Positions 50,270 through 61,575 of a stretch of 64,000 nucleotides of DNA are shown here, one piece after another. Under the pieces are notes generated by a model. It saw only the letters and a program-made list of their open reading frames with translations. It did no database searches and was not told the origin of the DNA. Where the stretch lies: NCBI GenBank assembly GCA_034766995.1, contig CM068313.1, forward strand, positions 27,786,825 through 27,850,824. Direction: 5' to 3'. The position numbers were made by a program, and so were the translations under genes. Source of the stretch: Acanthacorydalis orientalis. Taxonomy: Eukaryota; Arthropoda; Insecta; Megaloptera; Corydalidae. Positions within the stretch are counted from its first letter, which is position 1. Every line of letters starts with the position of its first letter.

Positions 50270-51000
50270 CGTGCAAATAGTGTATATTTTAAATTTGTTT
50301 TGATTTTTATCTCTTTATGGATTTTTACAAGATAAAGTCCGCAGAGATTTATAAAAGTAAAAGCTCCTCGGTTCGGAAAAAAATTTAAATTCGTGTTTTT
50401 ATGAACAATAATATTTTCCTGTTTATACGACTTTTTAAGAAGCTTTTTTGCTTTAAAACAAATAAATGCTGATATAAATTATATAAAATATAATTTTATT
50501 TACTTTTTTTACAAAAATGCATGAAAAATCTTTCTACTTTCCATTTTATGTATTCGTACAGATAAATTGATGTGATGTTTTTAAGATGTTTGTTTTTCTT
50601 TTTATGAAATAAAATTGTATCTCTAATAAAAATTTAGACTCAATCACTAACATTAAAGAACCAAAAATATTCATAAAATAATATATTAAGATACAATTTT
50701 TTTAACAATTTTCGCTACATGTTTTTACAACAAAACAAGAAATCATTTTATATTAAATGAAACTGCTTACAGACATTTTCTCTTGATTTAAGTGGTCTTG
50801 ATTAAGTCAAACATTAGTTGTTTTAAAATAGAAAAATATTTCCAACATAATATTCAATAATAAATTTTTATTTTATATACCTCAATGAGTCTTTTTATGC
50901 TAAAATTTTATTTTATTACAAAAATTAATATCTATTCATGAATATTTAAACAAGAATTGAAGTTATTTAGATAAATTGTTGTTTATGATATCTCGTATAG
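49207..51000. other. AT-rich spacer, nothing recognised
   Basis: One short TA array at 50239-50265. Stop-dense in all frames. Confidence 0.6.
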
Positions 51001-51018
51001 ATTAATGTATATCAAATT

Positions 51019-51022
<4 letters not shown>

Positions 51023-51060
<38 letters not shown>

Positions 51061-51080
51061 TATATATATATACATATATA
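51023..51080. repeat. (TA)n with GTACA step
   Basis: TA array of ~32 bp, then TGTACATATATATATACATATATA. Confidence 0.95.
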
Positions 51081-51224
51081 ACATACGTGTACGTGTCTGT
51101 GGTTATATTTAAAAATTTTCGAAAAAAATATATTGAAAGCTTTTTAAATTTTTTCCTCGTGTATTTGGAGAGAAAAAAAACGAGATTCTGAAATATGCAC
51201 TGCGCATATTTTTCAATTTTCATG

Positions 51225-51500
51225 TCTTTATATTAAGAGCGATGGATTGAGGTACGGAATCGAATCTTGCGCCACACCGCCGCGGGCTACGAGCTCGTAG
51301 ACGTATAAATTGCCTTCCTGCGCTGACGAAGGCCTACGGCGGCCGAGTGCTCCGCTTTTATCCGTCGCTCGCTCTTCGAGACAGGTTCAATATTGAACGT
51401 TGAAATTGTGTATGTACATTGAAATGTTATAGACTCGCTTCTTGCGTGCCTCCTTGTCGATCTTCCTCTTTTCTATATTCTTTGAGACTACTTATTCTCG
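51225..51500. promoter_or_regulatory. CpG-rich promoter-like block
   Basis: The GC-richest stretch of the window. Contains CCGCCGCGGGC, the perfect 14-bp palindrome CTACGAGCTCGTAG (51287-51300), a TATA-like TATAAATT at 51304-51311, a GCCTTC/GAAGGC hairpin just after it, and GGCGGCCGAGTGCTCCGC. The order (CpG cluster, TATA-like box, GC-rich downstream) fits a plus-strand core promoter, but no gene is recognised downstream. The minus-strand ORF at 51002-51223 is TA-repeat-derived. Confidence 0.4.
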
Positions 51501-51581
51501 ATGAGGGTTTGTAAAAGACTTATTATCATATCAAATTAATTTATATATGTATGGACGTATACATATAAATGTATGTATACA

Positions 51582-51589
51582 CACACATT

Positions 51590-51641
<52 letters not shown>
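51582..51641. repeat. (CA)n-(TA)n compound repeat
   Basis: CA array of ~18 bp, then TA of ~36 bp. Confidence 0.95.
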
Positions 51642-51643
<2 letters not shown>

Positions 51644-51895
51644 AATATTTTATAATTCATATTCACTTAAAAATTATAGTTTATAACCAGTACAACATTA
51701 TTTTGAAGTATGTAGTTTTGAACAATACAAAATCATAAATTCAAGTACAGGATGCAATATATTGAATAATAAATATGGGTTGTTTTCCTCATAACTTACT
51801 TATTTTCAATATTTCCGACACCAACAATAACTAAATTGTCAGTAAAATAATTATTTTCATTAAAATACAATACAACGAATCAATTAATAATTTAG

Positions 51896-51898
<3 letters not shown>

Positions 51899-51947
<49 letters not shown>
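51899..51947. repeat. (TA)n abutting the 779-bp mariner
   Basis: Pure TA of about 47 bp ending 4-5 bp before the mariner's left end. Confidence 0.95.
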
Positions 51948-51951
<4 letters not shown>

Positions 51952-52730
51952 CGAGAGTCGTTTGATAAGTTTGGTAAATTTCTACGAGATTGTGCCACTA
52001 TTCATTTGATACCATCACGGCCATCAAGTGTCACTTTTCAAAGTAACATAGGTGAAATTCAGTCAGAAGCAACGCGTTGTAATGTTCCACAGATATTTGA
52101 ATGGAGATTTGTAACAGTTACTGCAAAAATGGAGAAAAAACGAGTTCTGTGCAGTGAAAAAACATTTTTATTTGAAAAAGTGGACGGTTGCCCAGATCAA
52201 AGCGGAGTTAGATAAAGTTCATGCTGACTCAGCACCACCGTTGAAGAATGTTTATTTCTGAATAAATGAGCTTAAACATGGACGAATATGCACTGAAGAT
52301 GAAGCGCGCTCTGGATGCACGGTTAATATAACCACGACAGATATCGTTGAAAAATCCATGGTATCGTTGTGGACGAGCACCGAAATAAAATGCGCGAGAT
52401 TGCCAAGACTGTTAGTATCCTAACTAAATTAAAGCACAATATACTGCACGAAAAATGGTACATGAAAAAGTGCGACTTCTTTCTTTTCCCAAACTTGACA
52501 ATTTGGCTCGGTGCGAAAAAATTTTCGTCGTATTAGGATGTCATAAACGCCGTCAATACGTATATTGCGGACTTTGAGAAAAGCTACTTTTCCGACGGGA
52601 TGAAAAAATTGGAATTTCGCTGGACTAATGTATAGCATTCAATGAAGAATAGGTTGAGAAATAAAATCGTATTTTTTCCAAAAAACGGTGTTTAATTTAC
52701 TTTTTTACCATACTTATCAAACGACCCTCT
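51952..52730 (+). mobile_element. 779-bp internally deleted mariner, second lineage
   Basis: Left end CGAGAGTCGTTTGATAAGT and right-end complement AGAGGGTCGTTTGATAAGT, continuing TTTGGTAAA/TATGGTAAA, with TA on both sides. The interior holds a decayed transposase start: QIKAELDKVHADSAPP, a stop in place of a Trp, then INELKHGR and TEDEARSGC. This is followed after a deletion by the extreme C-terminus (WLGAKKFSSY, then FRWTNV). The part carrying the three catalytic acids has been removed. The ends differ from those of the other mariners here, so this is a separate lineage. The left end sits at the edge of a long (TA)n array. Confidence 0.87.
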
Positions 52731-53389
52731 TATAGATATGTACATATACATATCCGGTTTAACTTTCAGTTAAACGTATATTAAATACAATTAAAGACGT
52801 TACCTTAGATTTTCCTAAAATGTCTTTCGCTTCTAATTTAAATAATAATTTTAAATATAAATGTCGCTCTTTTTCAGCCTGGAGGATTCATTTTTTTAAT
52901 CAATTATTATTTAGTTACGAACATTTCCTAATGCATTAATTCATTCACATTATGAACTGTTTACGTGCGAGCGACTAGGATTATGTACTTATTTTCTTAT
53001 TATATTTTAAAATACATTTGCTGAACAGAAATATCATTTTAAAATTTATTTAATTCTAAATTGATTAATTTTTGTTAATTTTTTGCTATTATTTATACAA
53101 ATTATGATAGTATTGATTTAAACACGCAAATAAGCGTTTTACCTACATAATTAAAAAAAGATTTTAATTGTAAATATAATAATGATTTTTATCAAATTTG
53201 TAATATTAAACAACGTTGAATTATTTATTATCCTATTATGTTTTCTTACACAATTAACTATTTAAGAGGAGATACGTGTATGTATGTATGTATGTGTATA
53301 TATATATATATATTGTATAGACTTCAAAAAAGAAATATCTACCTGTCAACATACGTCTTACAAAATAAGTCAATTTAAACTTAAAAAGA

Positions 53390-53830
53390 AAACGTATGAT
53401 AAATTTCACTTGTCATTTATCAATCGAGTGTGCATAATCAGTGGATGAGTGAAACATAAAATGAAATTCGCTTCGCGTTCGTCGATTTACACTTGCCTAT
53501 ATTATCTACAATTCGCTCATTCCAAAAATGTTCATGTCCTGAAGGTACATATACAGTAAAGCATCCCTTTCTGCCGAAATTGAAATCGATTTAAAATTTT
53601 AATATAAACACGCCACATTCTCGAAATGCCAGGAGGGTTGCCTGGTAGTAGAGGGATGGTGGCGTCAAGCTTGGCATGCGACCAGGCTCACAAAATTGTG
53701 TTTTCGGCATAGTGTACGGCGACGCTGTTACATCACATCCCCGTTCGCTGACTTCGTTTCCAGTGTACGAGTACTGCGTACCTACGTACGTACAAAACTC
53801 GAAACTTTTATTTATATAAAGTGAGTTCAA
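53390..53830. other. CpG-bearing low-repeat block
   Basis: CTTCGCGTTCGTCG, then GCCAGGAGGGTTGCCTGG (imperfect hairpin, 53629-53646), GGTGGCGTCAAGCTTGGC and CCTACGTACGTAC. A 79-codon minus frame (53591-53830) crosses it without splice signals. Candidate regulatory element. Confidence 0.32.
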
Positions 53831-53975
53831 CTTTATGAAATTATTTATTTTATGTTAAAGAAATTATATACATAAACAGAGATGGGAATGTTGAAACATA
53901 AATCAATATTGAAATTTACGTCTTAACTTCAGCTAGATTTATTTTACATTTTTTACTCAATGATTAACTGCATAC

Positions 53976-53978
<3 letters not shown>

Positions 53979-54032
<54 letters not shown>
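53979..54032. repeat. (TA)n microsatellite
   Basis: About 54 bp, pure. Confidence 0.95.
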
Positions 54033-54037
<5 letters not shown>

Positions 54038-54120
54038 GAAATTTTATTCTAACTAAATAAATGCTTGATAAAACATGAATTATTAATTTTGGATTTTAAC
54101 AGAAGTCCTTACTGCACCAA

Positions 54121-54192
54121 TGTACATATTGTTATAATTTATAACAATAAATAAATACATAGTTGTACATAGTTTATAACAATAAATAAATT
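54121..54192. repeat. imperfect ~35-bp tandem duplication
   Basis: TTTATAACAATAAATAAAT at 54138-54156 recurs at 54173-54191, each copy preceded by TGTACATA. Confidence 0.8.
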
Positions 54193-55474
54193 TGAATATT
54201 TATAAAAAATTATTTGATCAAAACTTATCAGTATAACTTATTTACATACATTTGTAGTGATATTTATGTAATTAATGAATTACATATAAAAAAATGTAAT
54301 TAAAATATATTATATTGAATCACTACAAAAACATTTCAAAAAATTCACCACAATCACCCGAAATAACGTCAATAAATAACTCGTATCCTCTAAGGCAATC
54401 TCATACCACACATTTATCTTGTAGTGAGAGATGCATTCCTCAATTGCAGTTGAAAATTTCACCTTTCTCTCAATATTAGTAACATGAATTCCATATAAAT
54501 GTTATATTTATCGAACTGAATATATTTTGGAACTGAGCTTATGTGTTATTTTTATAAACAGAATATAAGAATTTTATCTTCAGAATTACTGAGAGTTCAT
54601 ATTATTAAAAAATAAGAATATAGATTTGCAAATAGAACTAGAAAATAGAACTTAGCAATAAAAAGTAACAAAATCATATTATTGATGAAAAATTCCACAA
54701 AACAAACTTGCATATAAAATCATAAACAGTGAAATTATATTCCCCGTAAGAATAAATTTTAAATAAAGGAATTATATATATATATATATATATATATATT
54801 TACATTTTAATTAAAAAAATATTAATTTTTCTATATCGTTAATACGTTAATCGTTAATATGTTATAATTTTCATAAATATACTTTCTTTGACACGCATTT
54901 TATTTGCATTAATATTTAAATTACTAGTTAGTAATCTATATATCAGTTTAAAAAAAATATATATTTGTAAATAAAATTTGTAATGATATTTTTGTCATTT
55001 AAACACAGTTATAATAAATGAAAAAATAAACAAACAAAATATTACTAATTCGTTTTTATTCTTGAAAATGAATAAAAAGATTGAAGTACTCTATTTTATA
55101 TTTCAAAGGGATCTGTATTATTTTTTATATCGAAATATTTTAATGTTTGTTCCGTCTATCAAAATATATTTTATTTTATATGACTTTTGTATGTTTATAA
55201 AAATACTAATTATAGAATAAAATTTTATATTTTACACATGTTTTAAGGTTAAAATAATATTACATACAATGATTAAAGTTTATTTAATTTTATATATATT
55301 TTGCCTTTATCAAAATTCTATGGTAGAATAATTTAGTTTTATCACAGATTCATTCTAATTATGTAATTACACTAATTGTACCTAAAATATTAATTCTGTA
55401 TTGCAAGAACACTGTTATGTATATTTTTTTTAAAAAAGTATATTAATTAAATGTGAGTTAAAATTTATATATAT

Positions 55475-55505
<31 letters not shown>

Positions 55506-55640
55506 CTGCTAGCTAAAATTGATATTTGTATTCTGTGTACAGAGGTTCTATGGTAAAAAGTGAACATAAACTATCTATTGTTTAATTTTCTCATATAATA
55601 TAGTTATTGTGCGATAACGTTACAACTTGCAACTGTTATA
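54193..55640. other. AT-rich spacer, nothing recognised
   Basis: TA arrays at 54774-54799 and 55465-55505. A slightly balanced 150-bp patch at 54340-54490. No gene. Confidence 0.6.
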
Positions 55641-55679
55641 GAACTAATAACCGAACAAACCCATATTGATAACAAACTA

Positions 55680-56175
55680 GAAAATACAACATGTACAACA
55701 ACATATGACACGACCTGAATCTCTCAAGTTTCGACCACGCACGTCGCTCCCTAGTGACTTTGGAGGAACGCTTTTGCTTTGGCGTCCCTGAACACTAGCG
55801 AACGCAAGGCGACATACCCATGGGACACAGCAGAAGCAGCGGAGGTTCACATCCACATTCACTCACTCCACAAATCCTGTTCCCGTTACTCCTGCTACAC
55901 CCAATATTCTGTTCTACCTCCTCATAGTAACTGCTTCTGTCGCTGCAGTAGAGCTCCGTTAGAGATAACCTAAATCGGTTTTCGTATCCGAATGAGACCA
56001 CTTTTGTGTACGCGGGCACGCATCATAAAAACATCTTTTGATCCCGTGTGATATATGTATTTGTTCGTATACAGATCCAGAACGGGTGCTAGTTCGATGG
56101 CGTGTGTACGTCTTGTGTCATATACGAAAATGCAGACGTTTTTGGTTATTGCAAACAACGTATGTCTACCCAGAG
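55680..56175. promoter_or_regulatory. largest GC-richer block, candidate conserved element
   Basis: About 490 bp with many CpGs (CGACCACGCACGTCGC, GTACGCGGGCACGC), GACACAGCAGAAGCAGCGGAGG in part, and TCGCTGCAGTAGAGC. Four overlapping 60-74-codon frames exist on both strands, a sign of stop-poor composition rather than coding. No splice-bounded frame was convincing. Confidence 0.35.
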
Positions 56176-56179
56176 ATTG

Positions 56180-56608
56180 AATCAGCTATATTCAAAATAG
56201 TTCTTTAGAAGAATATATCAATATTTTATTTACATACAAATACAAGCACTTTGTATGAAGAAAGTATATATATAATGTTGTATAGAAATATCCTTTTCAT
56301 AAGAATGACACTACTAAAAATTATTAAAGGACAATAATCTTATTTTAAAAAAAATGGTAAATGAAAGTAAATAAAATCACTTTTGTGCGAATATTATCAA
56401 ACTTCCTAGATTATAAAATTATAGAATTTATTTAAAACAATCAATATTAAAATTATTTATTGCCATTTCATTTAATTGTTCAGAAAAATAAATGTTACTT
56501 TCCCAGTTCTTGTCTATCTTTTATCTTGTAATCATCAAGTTGAATGATTCTGGTAGATTTTTAAAATTATATTTATTAAGGTTAAAGATAAATCCCTCTT
56601 CAAAATCA

Positions 56609-56655
<47 letters not shown>

Positions 56656-57350
56656 TCAATAAATAAATTATTTTTTTTTATTAATAAACTTAATATATAA
56701 CTGCTAATTTAAGATAAAATACTACATATTTTGACAAATAATATTCATCAGACCGGACTGGATTTGTCAAATTTCCAAGGTTTGAATATTTATTATTTAT
56801 TTAAAATAACTTTTGATAATTCTTTTGAAACTTTCGTTTTTGTAAAGATATTTTTACAGAAAACAGTTCAAAAATCTCATAATTATTAATTAGAAAACTG
56901 TTATAATAATATTATTACATACTAGTTATTATAATTTATTTGGCTATCTGTTAGTATTCTTATGTATGAGAGTAATCAATGGTATATTATAGAATATTAT
57001 ATTTAGTACACCTATGTACCTCAGATACCACACGTAAATTTAACACGGTAAGTTATGGGCAAAGAAACGATAAAAAATGATATAAATCATATTCTGAAGA
57101 ACAAAAAAGTTGATATCAAATTCATAAAAATGCCTGATAGTATACAATTAGTATAATTAACAATATTAAAACGCAAGTATAAAATAAAATACTATGTAAT
57201 TCGCGGACAATAAAAGATGGTACAAAAGAAACTCAGACATTAATATATTTGTTATCTTTTAAAGATATGTACATAGTAATACAATTACAAGTTGTAAAAA
57301 AATGAATATCATAAAGATATGTTCTTATATACTTTGTATTTGTTGATTTA

Positions 57351-57385
<35 letters not shown>

Positions 57386-57650
57386 AGTATGAATGTGTGT
57401 ATGCGTCCGTGTATGTTTGTGTGTTTATTAACGCGTACATAATAATATATATTTTTTTTAGAAAAAAACATTTTACAGAGATGTGCTGAATTATAAAGTT
57501 GTGGTGCACATGCATCGTAAAGAATCGACAACAAACGTTATGGACAAAGTTAGAAACAAACGATGGTACTCACCTTTTATTTAAGTTAAATAAACATACG
57601 TGCGAAAGCACAACTTTATGAACATCTGTGCAAGACGAACAATGTATAAC
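56180..57650. other. AT-rich spacer, nothing recognised
   Basis: TA array at 56613 and a mixed TA/TG repeat at 57350-57425. No coding evidence. Confidence 0.6.
56613..56651. repeat. (TA)n microsatellite
   Basis: About 39 bp, pure. Confidence 0.95.
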
Positions 57651-57737
57651 ATGAAATAATATTATGTAACTGTAGTGTATATAACATACAGTTTCCCATC
57701 CTTTAAAGCTCTTAGTATGTCTGTGTTTGTTTTTTTC

Positions 57738-57775
57738 GGGTCACGATCTTGTGACCCTACGGTCGAATACCGTAG
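57738..57775. repeat. two back-to-back perfect hairpins
   Basis: GGGTCAC/GTGACCC (57738-57744, 57751-57757; 6-nt loop) is followed at once by CTACGG/CCGTAG (57757-57762, 57770-57775; 7-nt loop TCGAATA). The second looks like a tRNA T-arm one base off register. On the minus strand the pair lies inside a 65-codon open stretch (57662-57859). Most likely a tRNA-derived or structured-RNA relic. Confidence 0.45.
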
Positions 57776-58054
57776 CAGATGAGAAATGTTTGTATAGAAT
57801 TTAAATTGTTTTTCTTTTAAACATGCCAAATAAAATATAGTTGAATGAACATGTTGCAAAAATATTTCGTTTTAACATGACTATACGGGAAAAATATTCT
57901 ATGTACAGTATTATTATTTTTAAAAGATATTTGAATCAAAAATACTGAATTGAATTAAATAGATACTGAAGTATATTGTTAATATATTAAAAAGTATACG
58001 TAATTAAATATTAAGTTTACGCACATATTTATATAAACGCACATACAGATATTA

Positions 58055-58083
58055 TGTGTATATATATATATATACACACGCAC

Positions 58084-58115
<32 letters not shown>

Positions 58116-58145
58116 ATGTATGTGTGGGCGTATGTGTATGTGTAT
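58055..58145. repeat. (TA)n-(CA)-(TA)n-(TG)n compound repeat
   Basis: TA, ACACACGCACA, TA, then decayed TATG/TGTG, ending just before mariner copy B at 58160. Confidence 0.95.
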
Positions 58146-58159
58146 GTACAAACAAAATA

Positions 58160-58722
58160 TTAGATTGGTAGAAAAATAATTGCGGTCTATGACCTTCAAA
58201 TTCATATACATTTTTCTTGATTTTGATTTTCCTAACTGTTTAAAGTGGCCCAGAACTGTTGGATGACTAACGCCTAACTTTTATAGAAGCTCTCGATTTT
58301 TGCTTGGTTCTGATTCAACTAACGCTTTCAGTTGGTTGTTATGAACTGAAGGATACTCGCGACCTTCTTCATCTTCAAAGCTCTCGTTCTTCAGCACGAA
58401 ATTTTTGAAATCACCATTGCACCGTACGTCATTTAACAGTACCCACATCAAATGCATCGTTTAGATTACGAACAGTTGCTACTGCTTTACCACCCGTTTT
58501 GAACTCATATAAAAATTTCTCTTATTTGATTCTTTTCTCTTTTTCCAATCTTTATCTCAGTAGACCAATTTGAAGCAAAAAGCAAAACCAAAGTCGATAT
58601 TCACAGGTCGAAAAAAGCACTTTAAAATGATATTAACATGAACGCGATCAAATGATATTATTGTTGAAAAAATTATGATTAGAATTCAGAAAAATCAAAA
58701 ACCACAATTATTTTCGTACTAA
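58160..58722 (-). mobile_element. 563-bp internally deleted mariner (copy B)
   Basis: Reverse-oriented sister of the copy at 44.6 kb. Its plus-strand left end is TTAGATTGGTAGAAAAA, preceded by TA. The right-end complement is TTAGTACGAAAATAATTG, followed by TT rather than TA, probably a point change. It carries the same 5'-half transposase remnant and the same deletion joint just after the second HTH, reading into ATGTATATGAATTTGAAGG before the end. Length differs by only 1 bp. Frames are broken and there is no catalytic domain. Confidence 0.87.
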
Positions 58723-59739
58723 TTTCATTTAATTTTTATTTCATAACAAAATATATGATAATTGTAGATATTGTCTTACAGCAAATACGTCCATAAATTT
58801 GTTTTCGGCTATAATCAAGGTAAATACAATTTTACATTTTTTATACTCATCTAATTTTAAAATCATATACAATTAAAACAGCCCAACTTAATCACAGTTA
58901 TTTCGACAATAGAAACACTTTCAAATAAATTATTTTTCTGACCTTTTAAATGTTTTAAGTAAATGTACTATACTGAAAAGCATAATAATTCAACATTATG
59001 TACAATTAAATGAGTTGTTGCTATATATATATATATATATATATATATAGATATATTTGTAGCTTTGTTATTAGTAGCTTTCAAAGCAATATAACATTCA
59101 TTTATAATAGTGCTGGCTGATAATAAAATTTTTAGAAGCAAGTAGGAAAAAGCTTCTAAGAGAATTTCATAAAAATTAATATAAATTTATATATATATAT
59201 ATATATATATATAACTTACGATGTATACGTCATGTACAGGTTGAAAATAAAATTATATATATATATATATATATGTATTATATACACACACACATATATA
59301 TATACATATATAGGTTTATTTTACAAAATACATCAATTATACTATTAAGGCCCTATTAAAAAATAGACCTCACTTCCATTAATGTTTCTATAATATATTC
59401 CTGAATTATTTTATTGCAATAATCAATGGTTCTAAAAGGTTATTTCATTCTAGACTTGGAAGGCTTGCTAAATACTATTCTTCTCTAATTCGTCTTTAAA
59501 ATTTCTATAATATTCTACCTTCATTTTGAATATATGAGAATTTTAAATCAATAAAACGAAATAGCTATATAAAAAAACTCATTTAAAACTAGTTTTAAAC
59601 ATAGATATTATATTAAATTCTACACTCATTTCCGCAGGAAAATAAACACTTTTTTTAAAAAAGAAAAACTATTTTTCAAAATAAACTGTCGGATAGCAAA
59701 AAAATATTTAGACTTGAAAGAATTTTATTCTATATCAAT

Positions 59740-60030
59740 GAACATGTTATAGAAGTATAATTTGAATCCTGTCATATTCACAAGACAAAATTTCATCGTC
59801 TGCTGGCATGAGTTGCTGTAACATGTTGGCCAACATGGCAATCTTCTTTGTAATGATGTCATGTGTAGCAGTCTGTGACCATCTGGGTCCTGCATGGCAG
59901 CGTACTACAATATACCTACACATTACAGAATAGGATGGTCTATTTAACTGCACATTTTGTTTACTGGATAAATTCATTTTGTATGTTCTTGTTATTACGT
60001 CCACGCCACTGGCATGAAATGCATACTATT
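59740..60030. other. low-repeat block with 85-codon minus frame
   Basis: The minus frame (60004-59747) has a protein-like middle (TKKIAMLANMLQQLMPADDE) and an acceptor-like ATGTGTAG/G inside. No donor, no recognised family, and a second minus frame is also open. Undecided between exon, lncRNA exon and conserved element. Confidence 0.22.
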
Positions 60031-61208
60031 GTTAAGTTATATATATATATATATATATATATAATCTACGACGGAATAATTTAAATAAAATAAACGGCAA
60101 CTCAAAGTTATATTAAAAAGTTCACTGCCGTTTACTAAACTATGTTTGAATATAATTTGCAAATATTATATCTACATATTCTTTCAAACACTTCACAACA
60201 AAATAGAATAAATCGTTATCTTAAGGGAATTTATACACAGATTTATCACTCAAGAATAACAACTTGTGTTTCAATTTTCATATTTATGAATTCCATTTCT
60301 GCGTCTAAAATGTGAAACTTGCGTATATATATATATACACACACATTATTGTAATATTTTATACTCACAAGAAGTAAATTACAATAATAATAACAGAAAC
60401 ACATATATATATATATATATAATGTACATAAATGAATAACACTATAAAAAAAATATGTTCACAAATTTTTGTAACTGTAAATAAGCATAAAATATGCATT
60501 GTGATATGTTTTTAATAGGTATGTTGCAATTTTCTTGTAGGCTACCATTTCAAATGAATAAGATGATATTCAAATATAAATATCCTCCAGAAATACACAT
60601 CTTGGAAATAATTATATTTAGCATCGATTTACCGTTTAATTAAATTTTGAAACAGAAACTGAACTAATATCTAATTATCGATAACCACTTGAAACTAAAA
60701 TAACAAATTTAATGTACTTTCTTAATAAATACACTTTTTGGAAAAAAAATTGAAAGCGACCTATTCATGTTATATATTTTGTAGTTTGTTAAATTCTATT
60801 ATTCATGTTAATAAATATTGAGAAATATTTTATTACTAGATATTTTACTTTACGACGATTTTAACTTATCTGTAAATAAGATTAAATGTTAAATGTATGG
60901 CAATCGCCTTAATAAAAAATATTTGAAATTTTTCATCATATTATAGTTAAATTATGAAAGAACATAAAATGTTTTTAATGAAATAATATCCAATTTAGAG
61001 AACAAATCAATTTTAAATACATTTCCTATTTGAAAATAATTTGTTGAAAAATTAACAAACATACAATTTTCTCTTAATATTATTTTTAAAGAAATATCTT
61101 CAAATATAATAAATAATGTGTTTTACAAAAATATTTACATTGAAATTGTAATTGGGAATCTTATACATAATGTTATAAATAAAGTTTATAATTAGTTGTT
61201 TATTACAG

Positions 61209-61320
61209 AATCGATTCGAATAATGACTGCTTTAGAACGGCAACGGGAGCTAATTACGAAAATTTTACCGATGTGAAATATTCTTATTCCACTGCAGTTT
61301 GTACAGCGAAACAGTTGAGG
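61209..61320 (+). CDS. candidate internal coding exon, possibly extracellular
   Basis: Preceded by TTGTTTATTACAG and followed by GTAAATCATT. The 112 nt are open in only one frame (codons start at 61210), giving 37 residues and ending exactly on a codon boundary. Base composition is clearly richer than the flanks. The peptide has Cys at positions 7 and 31 and an N-F-T glycosylation sequon at 18-20, and is rich in S, T and Y. This would suit part of a disulphide-bonded extracellular domain. The spacing faintly resembles the start of PAN/apple or kringle-like modules, but that is not a claim of homology. The open frame runs on through the donor to 61575, which is read here as intron. Partner exons were not found. 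Confidence 0.35.
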
Positions 61321-61575
61321 GTAAATCATTTTAAATTGATAGTGTTTTGTACCCTAAGAGCATATTTTCTAATATTAAAAGCCCTCTTATATCGGGTACA
61401 TTTCAAAAGTTTTCTCATCACCGACACATTTCGTATTTTAATAGTCTATAGAGCAAGTTATTGTTATCTTGCGAGCGGAATTTACACCATAATGCTTCGT
61501 TTTATTAAATTATTAAACTTGCGCTGTATTGTTTTCATAACAGACTTGATACTCTTAAAAAGTAACTTCACTTAA

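Noticed and set aside
52006..52638. 69-codon ORFs on both strands
   Set aside because: They lie inside the decayed 779-bp mariner. The plus one is its frameshifted start and the minus one is antisense.
55677..56158. Four overlapping ORFs on both strands
   Set aside because: Mutual overlap on opposite strands in a GC-richer, stop-poor block. No splice-bounded frame or recognised domain.
61273..61575. 100-codon plus-strand ORF
   Set aside because: It begins inside the candidate exon but continues through a good donor at 61321. The later part is hydrophobic AT-rich sequence, so the exon model ending at 61320 is preferred.
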